Assembly (NCBI GenBank): GCA_037783415.1
Contig: JAZGTN010000002.1
Coordinates: forward strand, 2,356,001 to 2,420,000
Length of the DNA stretch: 64,000 nucleotides
Origin: Leptasterias polaris
Taxonomy: Eukaryota; Echinodermata; Asteroidea; Forcipulatida; Asteriidae
Direction of reading: 5' to 3'
Shown: positions 21,641 through 34,600 of the stretch, piece after piece
How the letters are laid out: every line of letters starts with the position of its first letter
How positions within the stretch are numbered: the first letter of the stretch is position 1
Position numbers and translations under genes: made by a program
The notes under the pieces: model-generated
The model's database searches: none
What the model saw: only the letters and a program-made list of their open reading frames with translations
What the model was told of the DNA's origin: nothing

Positions 21641-22517
21641 TTGTGTGAACAGTAATTCCAAATACCTACTTCTATTTAACAAACGAAACATTCAATCAAT
21701 CAAGTAAATCTATCAATATTCTATTTTTAATTTATTTTATGCATCCACTATTTACTATGATATATCTTTAGAAGTAGAAGTAAAACCTTGGTATATTTAT
21801 TATTTAAACATGAATAGTATTAATTAAAATTCTTAAAATTATTAATGAATTTGTTAGCGAAGACGCCTCTGAGTCCGAGTCCTACCTTTTTTTGTTTTGT
21901 GATTTAACAAAATGTTCATGTATGTAGACACACTAGATCCACTCCACTTCACTCAGTCTGTTTTTTCAAAAATCTCTCCGGCCGAACCCTTTGACGTACA
22001 CCTAAAGACCTAATGTTAAAATCTATCCAACCTAATCGTTAAAGATTAGTGTGCACAATTAAAACAACATTGTTAATACTGCCACGCAATGGTTGTATTC
22101 CACCCGAAATTAAAAATAGAAATGACATGAATGACGAACAGAAACCAGAACAATTTTTTCAGTTCACTTCGCCCTCCTCTCGAGAAATACTGCCCTCTAC
22201 TTGGCTCTAAAAATCATAACAATGTAGAACCTATGGGTTAAAAGGTTCGACTTAAAATAGATAGTCTGGTACCCTAAAAGTGTCCGCCTTAGCGAAACGC
22301 AATTTATCTGGCACCTGTGTAACTATAGACACGGCGACTACACTGCACGCTACCGGCGGCACACACCACGACCACACACGTACCACCGACCAACCGACCG
22401 AACGACGTCAATCTACGGGTTCACGATCACCAGGAAAAGACACGTAGTCGTGCCCGACTTGGTTGCACATTTTGGGGGGAATAATTTACTCTCTTCAGAA
22501 AATTTCAAAAATCGGAG

Positions 22518-22641
22518 ATGATGGATCGAGAGAATGACAGTCAAGCTAAAGTCATGTGGACTCCTGACCGAAAGAAACGCACGAATATGGATGCATTTCG
22601 TGAGGAAGTAAATCGAAATCACACAAACCTAAAGTTGGGAG
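22518..22641 (+). CDS. AACS: AACS exon 1
   Basis: Begins MMDRENDSQ and ends in phase 1 at a GTAAGT donor. It carries the conserved [15 protein letters not shown] start of the synthetase. An in-frame TAA 36 bases upstream makes this the first possible methionine. The intron that follows is about 3.9 kb. Confidence 0.93.
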
Positions 22642-25600
22642 GTAAGTTGCCAGCGCAATAGATACGCGTACAGCACTTGTGTACAGTAATTAATATACAG
22701 CAGTGCATGCATGATGAAGACAGGCAAGAATAGTCACATACACTGAGTTTACTTTGAGCTTAGTCTAGTGTTGCTGTAATACTGTGTTAGTGTTGGATAC
22801 CCTTGCCTGACTCCATGGTGCCATGTTACTTTCTTTGGAGTTTATAATTTTAGATAAATCCTGTAATCCTAGGCTTCCTCCATGGGCTAGGCCTAGGGTA
22901 GCGTTCATTGTGAAAACTAAACTTATTAAAACTTTAGTGTTCATCATCATCATCATTATCCTCAATCAAAGACTATTATTGTTTTATCAATTAGACATCG
23001 TTAATCAGTGATTATTTTAAAAATATGATTTAAAAAAAATGTTATTAAAGCTATCTTTATAATAACAATTAATAATATAGGAACAAATGTTTTTTTTCCC
23101 CCCTAGTTTAATAGTATTTCTTATCTTGTTAAAATATAATTAGAGCTAAAAAAAAATTTAAGTAGGTAAGATGACTAAATCATAAATGATGACACTTTCA
23201 TAAAATTTAGAAGAATTCAATATTTTGAATTACAGACTAATTAGAACGTTGAACTAGCTCCTACTACACATAGTAATTTTCTCTTGTAAACATGGCATAT
23301 TTAACTTTCTTATTTCTTAATTTGTTAGTTTATTTACATAAAAAATAAAGCACTTTGATGTATCTTTGTGATCTAGTGGAGTAGTGGGACCTAGTAATGG
23401 TCCCAGCCGAACTACAGTCGACAGAAGTGACTGGACCAACTTGAGTGTGTGGATTTAGTGTAACTGTAAGATGACTGTGTTCAAATATGTGGCAGGCCAA
23501 ACAACGGTTGGGACATTTACTCAAGTTGGGGGCTTGTCATGGTTTTCTATGTCTGTTTCCAATGCATGAATCACATCATCACACCACCACACCAGCACTG
23601 AATGAGTGGCCTGATGTTCAAAGCAGTCAACCATGCGGGACGATCGACCAATCACAACACCTAAAAGTGACACACCCCACAATGTGGGCATGTGGAGGGA
23701 ATTAACTTGTGCAAGTCCTTTGTGCATTTTAATGTGAAGTGAGCCACTATTTCTACAGTGGATGGTAGATGTGACTTTGTTTTGGGACAGATAATACATG
23801 TGTATTCTGGAGAAAATCAATGTTATAATTAACTGTGTCTGAACATATGCTTGTATTGATTTTATAATGTAAGTTTAGATGGTTGGGGGGTAGGGGGGAC
23901 CTCAAATTTAATTCAGTGGTGCATTTAACCATACAGAAAGGACAACTTTTGTAGTACATGAATAAATAAAAGTTAAAATTTTAAATATTCTTAATGTTAA
24001 ACCATATTCCTATGGTTAAACGCATAGTCATGGCATGCTGGAAGATGCTTGCAACGGATAGTTACTGTTTGATTTACATATCAGTGTGACATCTGTAGGT
24101 TTGATTTGGACAAGTCTATGATGTTGGGCAAGTAATTATGTATGCACAACAACAAACAGAGACAACATGTGGCAGATTATTGATTTTCTTAAGTGGAGAA
24201 TAATTAGTTTTTTCCTTTAATTTCAAGACTGAAATACTGTGATGTTGTTTGATGTTGACTTCTTCAGAATGGTTTCTTAGAATACTAAAGAGAGAAAAGA
24301 AGTCTGTGCTATATTTTAGTTTTTTATGTTAATACATTATTATTGGTATTGTGATATATTAGTAGTGTAAGGGCGAGCCCTGCATTTTTACTGGTAAAAT
24401 ATTAGCATCTATATACATGTAGGTTGCATAGTTTTTATGGGCTACCACAGGGCAAGTTACGAAGCGGTGTTTATAGACTGTGCAAGTCTTGCGCGTATAC
24501 ATAGGAGCGAGAAAACACGTCAAGCGAAGAACATATTTTTTCTGAAATCAAATCATTGTTTTTAAATTTGATCCATGAAAAAATCTGACCAACAAAAATA
24601 ATCATTACAATTTGTATAAAATTAGTTTTAGCTTTCATAATTAACACACAAATCATTTGTTAGTTTGTGTTGAAACAAACTAAAAACTCTAGGTCAGGAA
24701 GCTTATTTGATCTAAACTTTTTAAGAACCCCTTTTGTAAATCCACGCCTGAGTACGTGCAATAGAATTAACGCGTGATGCAGTTTAAAGAGGACGCTGAC
24801 GCCTCAACAACCGTAGAATGCAATGAAAAGGCTTAGCATCTGACAATTACAGCGTCTGGTGATTATCATCGTGCGACCAAAACAAATTTGGCGATCGGAG
24901 GTGGACACAAATTCTTAACTTTTTGCAAGTAAAGCTGAGGTCAAGTTTAATTCTTGGGTTTTCTTTGTTGTATTGTTGAATTGATTTTACTTTCATATTT
25001 TTTATCACTTAGTATTACATTCCCAACAACATATGTAATTTTCATGGTCATAAAGTGCGTTAAACTAAAATAATAGACGAAACAAAATTTTGCCAACGAT
25101 GGTTCCGGAAGTTCGATTACGCGCGAGACTTGCACAGTCTATTAGCCCACAGCAGTATTTACTAGACAGAGTGCCGGGCTAGTGTTACAGGCGAGCCCTG
25201 CTTTTTTACTGGTACTGCAGGTTAAATCTGATTTCCCATCACTGGAAAGATAAAATACCATGTTGTGTTGACCTAGGAAAGCTTCCGCCAATTCTCTAAA
25301 CATGCTGGTACACTCAGTAATTTGACGGTACCAGGCAGTGATAGAATCCCAAACCACACTGGCTGGTATTGAATGATCATCCAATAGTTGCTGGGAGTTG
25401 TTGCTAATGAGACCAGGGCAAATTAAGTTCTAAGAATGTATCTTTGAAACGACTAACATTAGTATGCTACACTTTCAGTGATCCATACACAAGTTATTGC
25501 ATTGAAAATCTATTACATGTATCTATCCACCAGGATTTTTCTCCAGGATAATTTCTTGACTCAATTTCTTACTTTAAAAAAAAAAAGAGTATGCAATTTT

Positions 25601-28600
25601 CTTTTGACTACCTAATTGCGGTGTTGTTTTGTTGATGAAATTATTGTTTGATACATTACAGTAAAGCTATTTTTCCATACATAAATGACTTGAACTAAAA
25701 ACTTATGTGTAACTTTAACAATGATTAAGTAAAAATCAAAAACCTTTCGGTGGCCTGAATGATCGCTGAATCCTCTGTTAAAATAAATAAAGAACCTTTA
25801 CAATACATACCCATTATTTGTTCTACCTTCTCACAAAAGTTGCATCACCTGATGTTTTGCCGTAAGAACACAAAATTAAATTAAATTCACCAAATGAACG
25901 AGTTTTGACAGATGATGTTCAAAAAAAAAACTATATATTTATTACATTTGCAATTTTCTGGGTACATACACTTTAGCATGAAGTTCTTGTAAACTGTCAA
26001 TTGTTTGTGCATGGCTGCTGGTAACGTCAGATACTGTTTTTACTTTCCTGTTAGTTACTAATTAGTGACAGGTTTTTTTTTCTTTTCAGTGTCTCAAACT
26101 AAATTTGATAAAGTTTATTTTTTCCTTGTCTACAGCCCTTGCAGACTAGGCAGTTTGGCTAGTGTGTGGTCAAATCCCTCTGCAATGTTCTCTTCTATAT
26201 GTCACTCAACACCAAGTTGGTTGGACTTATACAAGATTGTATTGCCTTGCCCTGTGATAAGCAATGATTACTGGGCCTACCAGGGCCAAGTCCTTTGGAT
26301 TCCTTCATTTTTGCAGTGGATATATAATTGGAACTGATAAGTTTTTAAAAAGAAGTAACTATCTACTATTGAAATAAAATTATTACCATCAGTTTGACAA
26401 AAGATCAGGGGTGCAAATTAAAAAAAGTCTCAAACAAATTGCTACTGCTAGCAAGTAACCCTTTTCCCATTTTTTTATTTATTTTTTTGTCTTTTCACTT
26501 TTTCATCTGCAGATAGTTACGATGAACTGTGGAGATGGTCGACAGAGAATTATTCAGACTTTTGGGAAGCCTGCTGGACTTTCCTTGACATTGTGTACTC
26601 CAAAAAATACGAAAATGTACGTACTTTTAAAAAACTTTCACAATTGTTAAAAACAGCAGGCGTGCGATAACACATTTTTAGCAGAGAGAGTGCTGGGTGC
26701 AGGCATGCTGGCTTGTCTTGTGCCAATGTCATGAAAATGACACTGGGCTAGATATCTATAGCTCAGCTAGTAGAGCGCCGCCATGCCAATCCAGAAGTCC
26801 TGGTTTCAAGTCCTGCTCAAGTCAATTTCTTTTGTTCAACCCAAAATTATGTTAATATTTACCCAGTCAGTTTCCCTTGTGGTTTATTATTATTTGATAT
26901 TCTTAAAAAACATACAGTGTTTGGAAAAAACACATGTTCTGTTGTTGAGTTTATTGGTTCCAATTTGCGTACTGGACTCTAGCCAGTGAAGGAGTGGGTG
27001 CTTTGAGCCCAGAACAAGATAATGTTGCAGGCCTGCGGTTTTTTAAAGAATATTTCTCGTCGGTGACAGTTCTCAGCTACAAGGCCTTCATTCCCGAGAA
27101 GGAAAGGTGGTTCTTCCTTGAGAAAGGTCACCTGTACATGTTGGAGGGAAGTGGGGGTTTTAAACGAACATTGAGGAAATCAGGGAAGGGGTTTTTTGTA
27201 GGAAGGAATTTTTCATTCTTCATGGTTGAAGTTTGACATAAAAAGGAAGCAATAGTGATTACGTGTTAATCAAAATAAGGAATTTAGACCTAGACAAGTA
27301 AACAAAACTTGAATTGTTTAGAAATAATTCAAGTCCTTTTTACTTCTCAATCTCTGTGTTTAAATACCAAAGTGAAAATGTTGTATAAAGTGCAGAAGAC
27401 AATAATATTGCAAAATAAAAGTTATAAGTCATATAGTGAATAAAAAATGCATAATAAAAGTAATTTGCTAAACAGAAAGTTCAAAATTTGTTTTATGGAT
27501 GAGGCTGAAAAACCCCACATTTTTTCTGCGTAAATATTTAAAGGGAATTGAGACAGAAAAGTAAAAAGGTTAAAAATGATATAAAAAGAAACATTAATGT
27601 CAGTAAAATTTGAGATAAACATTTCAGTGTTTGTTCTTCAATTGTAATACAGCTTGAACCCTCCCAAGCCCAATAAAAACAATATGCAAACAATTGTGTG
27701 AATTAATTTTTGATTTCTGAGAGAACACAGAACCACATTTTCTCGTTGAATTGAGCAGTCTCTAGTCAAGCATTTTATTTTTCTGCCCTTGGGTTGAGCA
27801 AAGTTCCTATGAAATCTACATATTGGAAAGACAAGATTTGTTTGCATTTTTTCAGGTAGTGGATAAAGACAAAGGAATTGCGGACATCCCAGAGTGGTTT
27901 TCAGGTAGCAGATTAAACTATGCAGAGAATCTTCTCCGCTACTCAGACGAGAGGGTGGCGCTCTATCAAGCAGGTATTTTACGATAAGTATTTTACTGTC
28001 GATGCTTGTCGCCATCTTTTGTGATATCACTTTTTGAAGGTGTGCCTCCACTATTCTATTTGTCGTGTGATGTAATTCTACTGCAATCCTAGCTCACTTT
28101 CAGCAAACTGGCTCCACTGATTACCAGAAGCCCATAGGAATTGCATTGAGCTAGTTTTTCTGTGACAGTTTATGCAAGAAAAGTTTAATAATAATTGGAC
28201 TTTGTTTTTACATATGTTTTTCATGGAATAAGGTCTTCTCAGAAATAGAGGTTTTTGTGTTAAATGCTTTTGAATGATGAAATATGTGTTTTGGGGTAAA
28301 CAAATCACAAACTTATACACACATTGTGTTCCTTAAATCCCTGTGGTGACATCTTTTGTTCTTTCTTTTGTCTTAACACCCTCCCATACTTGTACACAAA
28401 ATTCTTTGTGGAGCACCCCAGTCTTTAGAATTCCTCTATGGAGACCTTTTGTATTCCCTTTTCTGTTTTGTTCTCAGTCTCCCTAAGGTTGAATATGATT
28501 ACAAAAACTTTTTTTGAGCTGAAAGTAGCAAAATCTTTGGGCGTGCAGCAGAACTGGCACTCACGTAGTCTTGATTGGCGACGTTCATTTTGTTTAACGT

Positions 28601-31600
28601 AGTGCGATATCGCAACACGAATTACTGGAGAAGAGATATCTGTATCACACGAACATCTGGATCAAAACGAACGTCTTGACGCTTTTGGCTCTAGACCCCG
28701 CCCACATTTGTTTTTCGGGCAGCGATTTAAATATTCATAAAATGAAACGCACGCGCACAACGGTGAGCAGGCTGTGGTCAGACTGTTCCCCTGTATACCC
28801 TACTATGATGGTGGAGATAATCGCTGGCCGTTATTACACAAGGTGAATGTGTTGGTGCTTGATAATGATAGTTTATATCTGTCCTTTTGCTGTGTGGTGA
28901 TACTTTATGTACAATTACACAAGAGACTTCTCATTCACGGTGTCACCTTCGATCGGGGTTTCCGTGTCGTGTACAGTCCATTCAAAAAGTCTTTAACGAT
29001 ATATTTAGATAAAGATAGTAGCTGCTTGAAAAATAACACTTTTCCCAAATCCAGTCGGGAAATTTACAACTGAATTGTGACCTTCCACAAAATTACGAAC
29101 AGCGGTGGTTTGATGACTTTTAAACTCTTCAAGGCCCAATTTAATTCTCGCAAATTCTAATGCTGGTTCAACATTCACAGCCGTATTTCTCAAAGCCATT
29201 GCCTCGAGGCATACTAACAATACACCTACGTCTAGGTACCATACACAATATCTGTCGCTGAACGCATAATGCAAATTAGCCTCGTTTTGATCTGCCTGGT
29301 TTTTTCCGGGCAGCAAATCCAAAATTGTCAAGACGTTGTTTTGATCCAGATTTATAGACTTGCCCAGTCCTTCTGAGTCAGCCCGACCAAACAGTCAATG
29401 TAGTGCCCTCTACCGGTGGCTAAAACAAAAAACAGCGTCGCCAATCAAGACTAGCACTCACGTGACTCACTGACATAAAAATGTACCGACAGGGTACCCT
29501 GCTTCATGATCAGGGTATGTGGGTGATGCCTTATGTCAGCTACCAGTGTGATGTCAAGACCTACTAGAATGACATAGGGAGACCAGGGGCTGACTGGGGG
29601 GTGGGGGGGGGGAGATGAAGCTAATTGAACGCACAATGTAAGACTTCTGCTTCACCCCAATGACCTTTATGTTTACTTTTTGGATCATCTTTTCCCAAAC
29701 ATGTACTTCAAGATCAAAATTACCAGTAATGGTAATTTGAAGAGAGAGGGAGTCAATTAATTTAATATTACAAGTAACTTTGTGTCATTTCAGCGGAGGG
29801 CAAAGCAGACATTGTTCGTATTACCTACAGACAGCTTCGAGAGGATGTGGCTAGGTTCGCTGCTGCAATGCGCAAGATGGGCATCCAATCAGGAGATAGG
29901 GTTGTAGGTAAGGGAGAGGAGGGCAATAGATGCTTTAGACACTTTCAATAGGGATCTTTTAAAAAACAAATTAGTTTTAAAGGTATTCTACAGGATTGAT
30001 ATGAGCTGACAAAATACTCCAAGACAGTTTTCATGTTGTGTGTGATCAACCAGTGAAATAACAAACCTGTACAAATTTTAGCTTAATCCGTTTGTTGTGT
30101 GAGTCGGCAGAAAATAGTGAAAATCATGCACAATTTTCAGCTGTTGCGTTAAATGGAGATTTTCAGAAATACATTTCTTTTAATATGAGTTCATTTTAGA
30201 GGGAAATATGTTACAGAAAAATATGTTTAGTATGAACTTAATAAGCTTTCAGGCTAAAGTGGAACAATGATGTTTTTTACCCTTACCAATCATGTATAAC
30301 ACTTAAATTTTAAATTTTTGCAATTATTTAAAAGTCTTCCTTTTCCTATTTTTTTTGCTATATAAAAATGTTACATTTTAAGCAAAGAGAATATGTTGAG
30401 GGTTCTATTGGTTGCAAGGTTGGATAATGAACTGAAATTAAAGGTTTTCTATGTAAACATGTAATCTGCCCTTTTCCAAAAATGGAGCCTTTTCCAAAAT
30501 GGAACAACATTTTCTTTTTGAAAAACGTACTGTTAACAAATTGAGATTGAGAGTAATGCAAAAAAGAGTATACAGAAAAGCATATCATTTAAAATGTAAA
30601 GGCATTCTTTATTAGTTTGAATGTTCCTTGACACCTAATGAGAAATGCTGTTATAAACAAACATAAAATGTTTGGACTTTTGTTGTGTTTGTTGCAGGTT
30701 ATATACCAAATTGTGCTGTCGCTATAGAAGCAATGTTAGCTGCTGCAAGTATCGGTGCTATCTGGAGTTCAACGTCACCAGATTTTGGTGTCATGGTAAG
30801 CGAGAAGTTTCTTGAGGAAGCATGTACAATAGACCTTTGTCATGCTCCCTGTATCCAGCAGTACTGATGCTAATATTTATTGTACAAAAAGGAACCAGAC
30901 TATCCGGGTTAAGGGTAGACTTAGTTCCAAGATGCTCCAGTTGTGTAATCACGAATACATGTAGCCACAAAAAAAAACTTGTCATCGCTAGGGGGTGCTA
31001 TCATTCTTGTAACTGCTATCACCCCACTAACAGGAATGATAGCGCCCTCTGGTGACAAGCGCTTCATGGGGTGATAGCGGTTTAGAAAGTGGTTAGATTT
31101 TCCTGACTACATGTATTCGCGACTACACAACTGGAGCGTCTTGGAACCAAGACTAGGTAGAGGGTTGCCTCTTAAGATTAAATAGCTAATTTAAATAGAA
31201 ATTTAGCTCATTTGCAAAGTGTTACAATTCTATAAATGGATGCGTGGATTCCATACGAAGAGACAAATAGATCGTTTCATTTTGAAGTCACTCTTAAAAC
31301 GAGATGGTCCGTCTCTATTTATTTTGGTGCAATGCAGGAAGTAGAAAATTAGATATAACAAGATCCATTCAACCATGTCAACAATTAATAGCAATAAATA
31401 GAAATGGTCCTAAGCAGGATCCTTGAGGAACACCACAGTTGATGTTGAACTTTTCAGATAAGACACCTTGGGTGGTCAGGTTGGCGTAAAGGTATCTTTT
31501 CTCGCCCTCCACCTCTAGGACCCCGGTTCGAATCTTGCCAGGACACTATGTGGATTTGGTTTTGAGTCCCTAACTGATTACATAGGTTTTCCCTTTCATC

Positions 31601-34600
31601 TAAAACTGAAACTTCCTTCCCTGTCTTCTCTCCATTGGGTTCTTGGCTAGTATGATGATTAAGTTTGCTTTTCTGAGAGTCCTTGGCATCACAACCAGAA
31701 TAAATGAAATGAAAAATGAAATAAATAGAAAAAAACGTTGTAAAGCGCGCTGACACGTTATTGTAAAATGCACTATATAAGAACTAGTTATTATTATTAC
31801 ATGTTGAAATATCTTTTCAGGGTGTACTGGATCGATTCAAGCAAATCCAGCCCAAGTTGATCTTCTCCGTGGAGGCGGTGGTCTATAACGGGAGAACTCA
31901 CGCTCATGATAAGAAACTCAATCAGGTTGTCATGGGATTACCTGAGCTGGAAAGAGTAGTCGTTGTGCCTTATGTCAAAGCAGAGGGAGAAATTGACATC
32001 TCCAACATTCCAAATAGGTCAGAATAAATTTGTTTTTAGATAACCTATTCCCCCACCCACCCATCAGTTCAGCTGCGGTGACAAGCAGCTGTTCCGACCA
32101 AACCATAACCGAGTTGTTGGCTTAGTTAGGCTTGATTTGATTCTATGATGGCAGATTTTACAATGAAAAACCGTGAAGCATACTGATCCAATGTTATTGA
32201 TATTATTAATATATTATAAAGACTAAGTTCCATTCCTTGAAAATAAAATAAAGGCTGTTGTGTCTTTATGAACATTTGTTTTCAAGAGACGTACCTATGT
32301 CACAAACTGTTTCTGGTTACTGACCTGTTTTTGCTTAGCTCTTGGAAATTGTTTGGGTCAGTCAATTGTATGTCGGAAACTTGTTTCTGGTCGGGGTTGT
32401 CAAAACACACCCCAGAAAAATGAAATTAATATTACCAAGCAAGCTCCGATGCTGTGCAGCTTACAGACACAAATGCTCTTCCCAATCCACAGTGTCTTCC
32501 TGTCAGAGTTCCTGGACTCGGGCAAAGAATCAGATGGTAGTGTACACCCGCTGGAGTTTGAACAGCTGCCTTTCAACCACCCTCTGTACATCATGTATTC
32601 ATCAGGAACGACCGGCGCACCAAAGTGCATGGTCCACTCTGCCGGGGTAAAATACAACTTCCGGATTGTATTCATTATGCATTTGCAGCAAGACAATTTG
32701 CAGAGCGCAAGATGGCGACATCCTCTGCTTAGAGTTTGCTCAGAGTAAGGCCGTGTGGGAATTGGCAGCTGTGGCTGTGGCTGTTGCTAAGGGTGTTGCT
32801 ATGGGTAACCTATCGCTTTAATGCATGTTCACGCATAGCAACAGCCATAGAAACAGCTGTAGCTGCTAATTCAGACATGGCCTTGCATAAACAATGGGAA
32901 TGTACCTGGTATTTCTGCTGCCAGCTAGAGTATGAAAGTCCTCAATCAGAAATTACTTCTGAACAAAGCTTTCTAATTTTTGTTTTTACTTCTGAAATAA
33001 TACTTTTACTTGCAAACTCCTATTGAATGAAGATATGATTTGAAAAGCTAACCCATGTTGGTTATGGTGCACACAAAAAGGAATCCACTTAAGTTTGCAC
33101 TGCTTTAAATCCCAGGTTGTATCGAAACTGGGCATTACCCCTTGCTATGTGGCAGTTTACGGTAGTATGAATTCTTACTGACACCCCACCCCTTCCCCCA
33201 CCCCTTCCCCCACCCCTTCCCCCACCCCTTCCCCACCCCCTTCCCCCACCCCTTCCCCACCCCTTCCCAAGCTTGCAACTCTTGTCTGCTTGTATGTGTG
33301 TTTTTGTTGTGTTGTCATTTAGCCTTCGAGAAAGACTCTGCTAGGGTCGAAACGTCAGGCCACTAACTTATTTTTTGCAAAATGATAAATAAATAAATGT
33401 CAAGGCACATGACAAATTAATTGCAATCATTCGTTTTAGAAGACAGCCTCAAATTATTGCTCTCTATTGATTTCTGTATTTTTTCTTTGTTCAGTTATTT
33501 AATTTATTTATTTATTGAGTTATTTATTTTTTAATCTGCAGGGAACTTTGATTCAACATCTGAAGGAACACATTCTCCATGGCAACATGACCAGGAAGGA
33601 TAACATTATTTATTACACCACAGTAAGTAGATTTGTTTATTTATTTATCATTTATCCCTTGGAAAGCTTTCAGTGAAACGTTTGATACTAATAATGATTG
33701 TGTTGTATAGACAATCAATACAGTTAACTCTGATGATTAAGACCTTATGCATGTCCCAATCTGCATGATCAGCGCTCAAAGGAATCTTGGTGAAATCCGA
33801 GTCCAAGCAACACTGGCAACCTCTATGGCGCGCTGATTTTGAATTATTTTCCGTGCACTCTACAAAACTTGGCATAGTTACATGTAGACTACAACATGGC
33901 GTCCATCTTGACAGCTTGATTTATTTTATTTTTTTCCTAAGATTATTGCTTATTATTGCTCAGCAGAAAACTGATAAGTGCTATCTTCTGCTGAAGCAGC
34001 TTTATGAAAATAGTTGCCATGGTTGGTTGATGTAGAAAAGATATGAGTAACTTTTGCTGGCTGTAAATATTGAGATGTTATCCATACAGGAGTGTCTCTT
34101 TGTGCCTTTTTAAAAACCTCAGGCTTGTGATTTCTAAGGATTTTTCCTGGTTTCAGGAATTTCTCAATATCGTCTAGAGCCTACACATGTTCTTGAAAGA
34201 AGTAAAGCAATTACCAAGAGAGAGAGATATAGTCCACATTGTGTCCGAACCTGTAGTTTTGTATTTCTGGTGATGCACAGAGTCTGTAAACCTCCTGAAT
34301 TGTAACATCTGGGAGGTTCTGGGTCTAGAATAAGGGGGGACCCAGGCCCGCAAGCCAATATCAGGAATGTTCATACTTTGGCAAATCTCGATCCTAAAAC
34401 CTACTCCGTCCACCACCCTGGCGTAATGATATACTGAATTTTCTTTTTACCTATCATGTATTGGATTAGATTACCTATCAAGTATTGGATTAGATTACCT
34501 ATCAAGTATTGGATTAGATTACCTATCAAGTGTTGGATTAGATTACCTATCAAGTGTTGGATTAGATTACCTATCAAGTATTGGATTAGATTACCTATCA

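Larger units (their letters stand above)
20570..22517. promoter_or_regulatory. Head-to-head VPS37/AACS spacer, probable promoter region
   Basis: The two genes are divergent and their coding starts lie 2.0 kb apart. No TATA box is obvious. The part nearest AACS (about 22310-22430) is locally CpG-richer (CTACCGGCGGCAC, CGACCGAACGACGTCAATC). The middle holds a tandem duplication (21258-21640) and a hairpin (20871-20942). Transcription starts cannot be placed from sequence alone. Confidence 0.4.

Noticed and set aside
26994..27236. 80-codon [13 protein letters not shown]... in AACS intron 2
   Set aside because: Low-complexity end, no splice partners and no family recognised.
28774..29073. 99-codon plus-strand ORF inside the TIR element
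   Set aside because: No recognisable motif; the opposite strand carries helicase motif I and is the better explanation.
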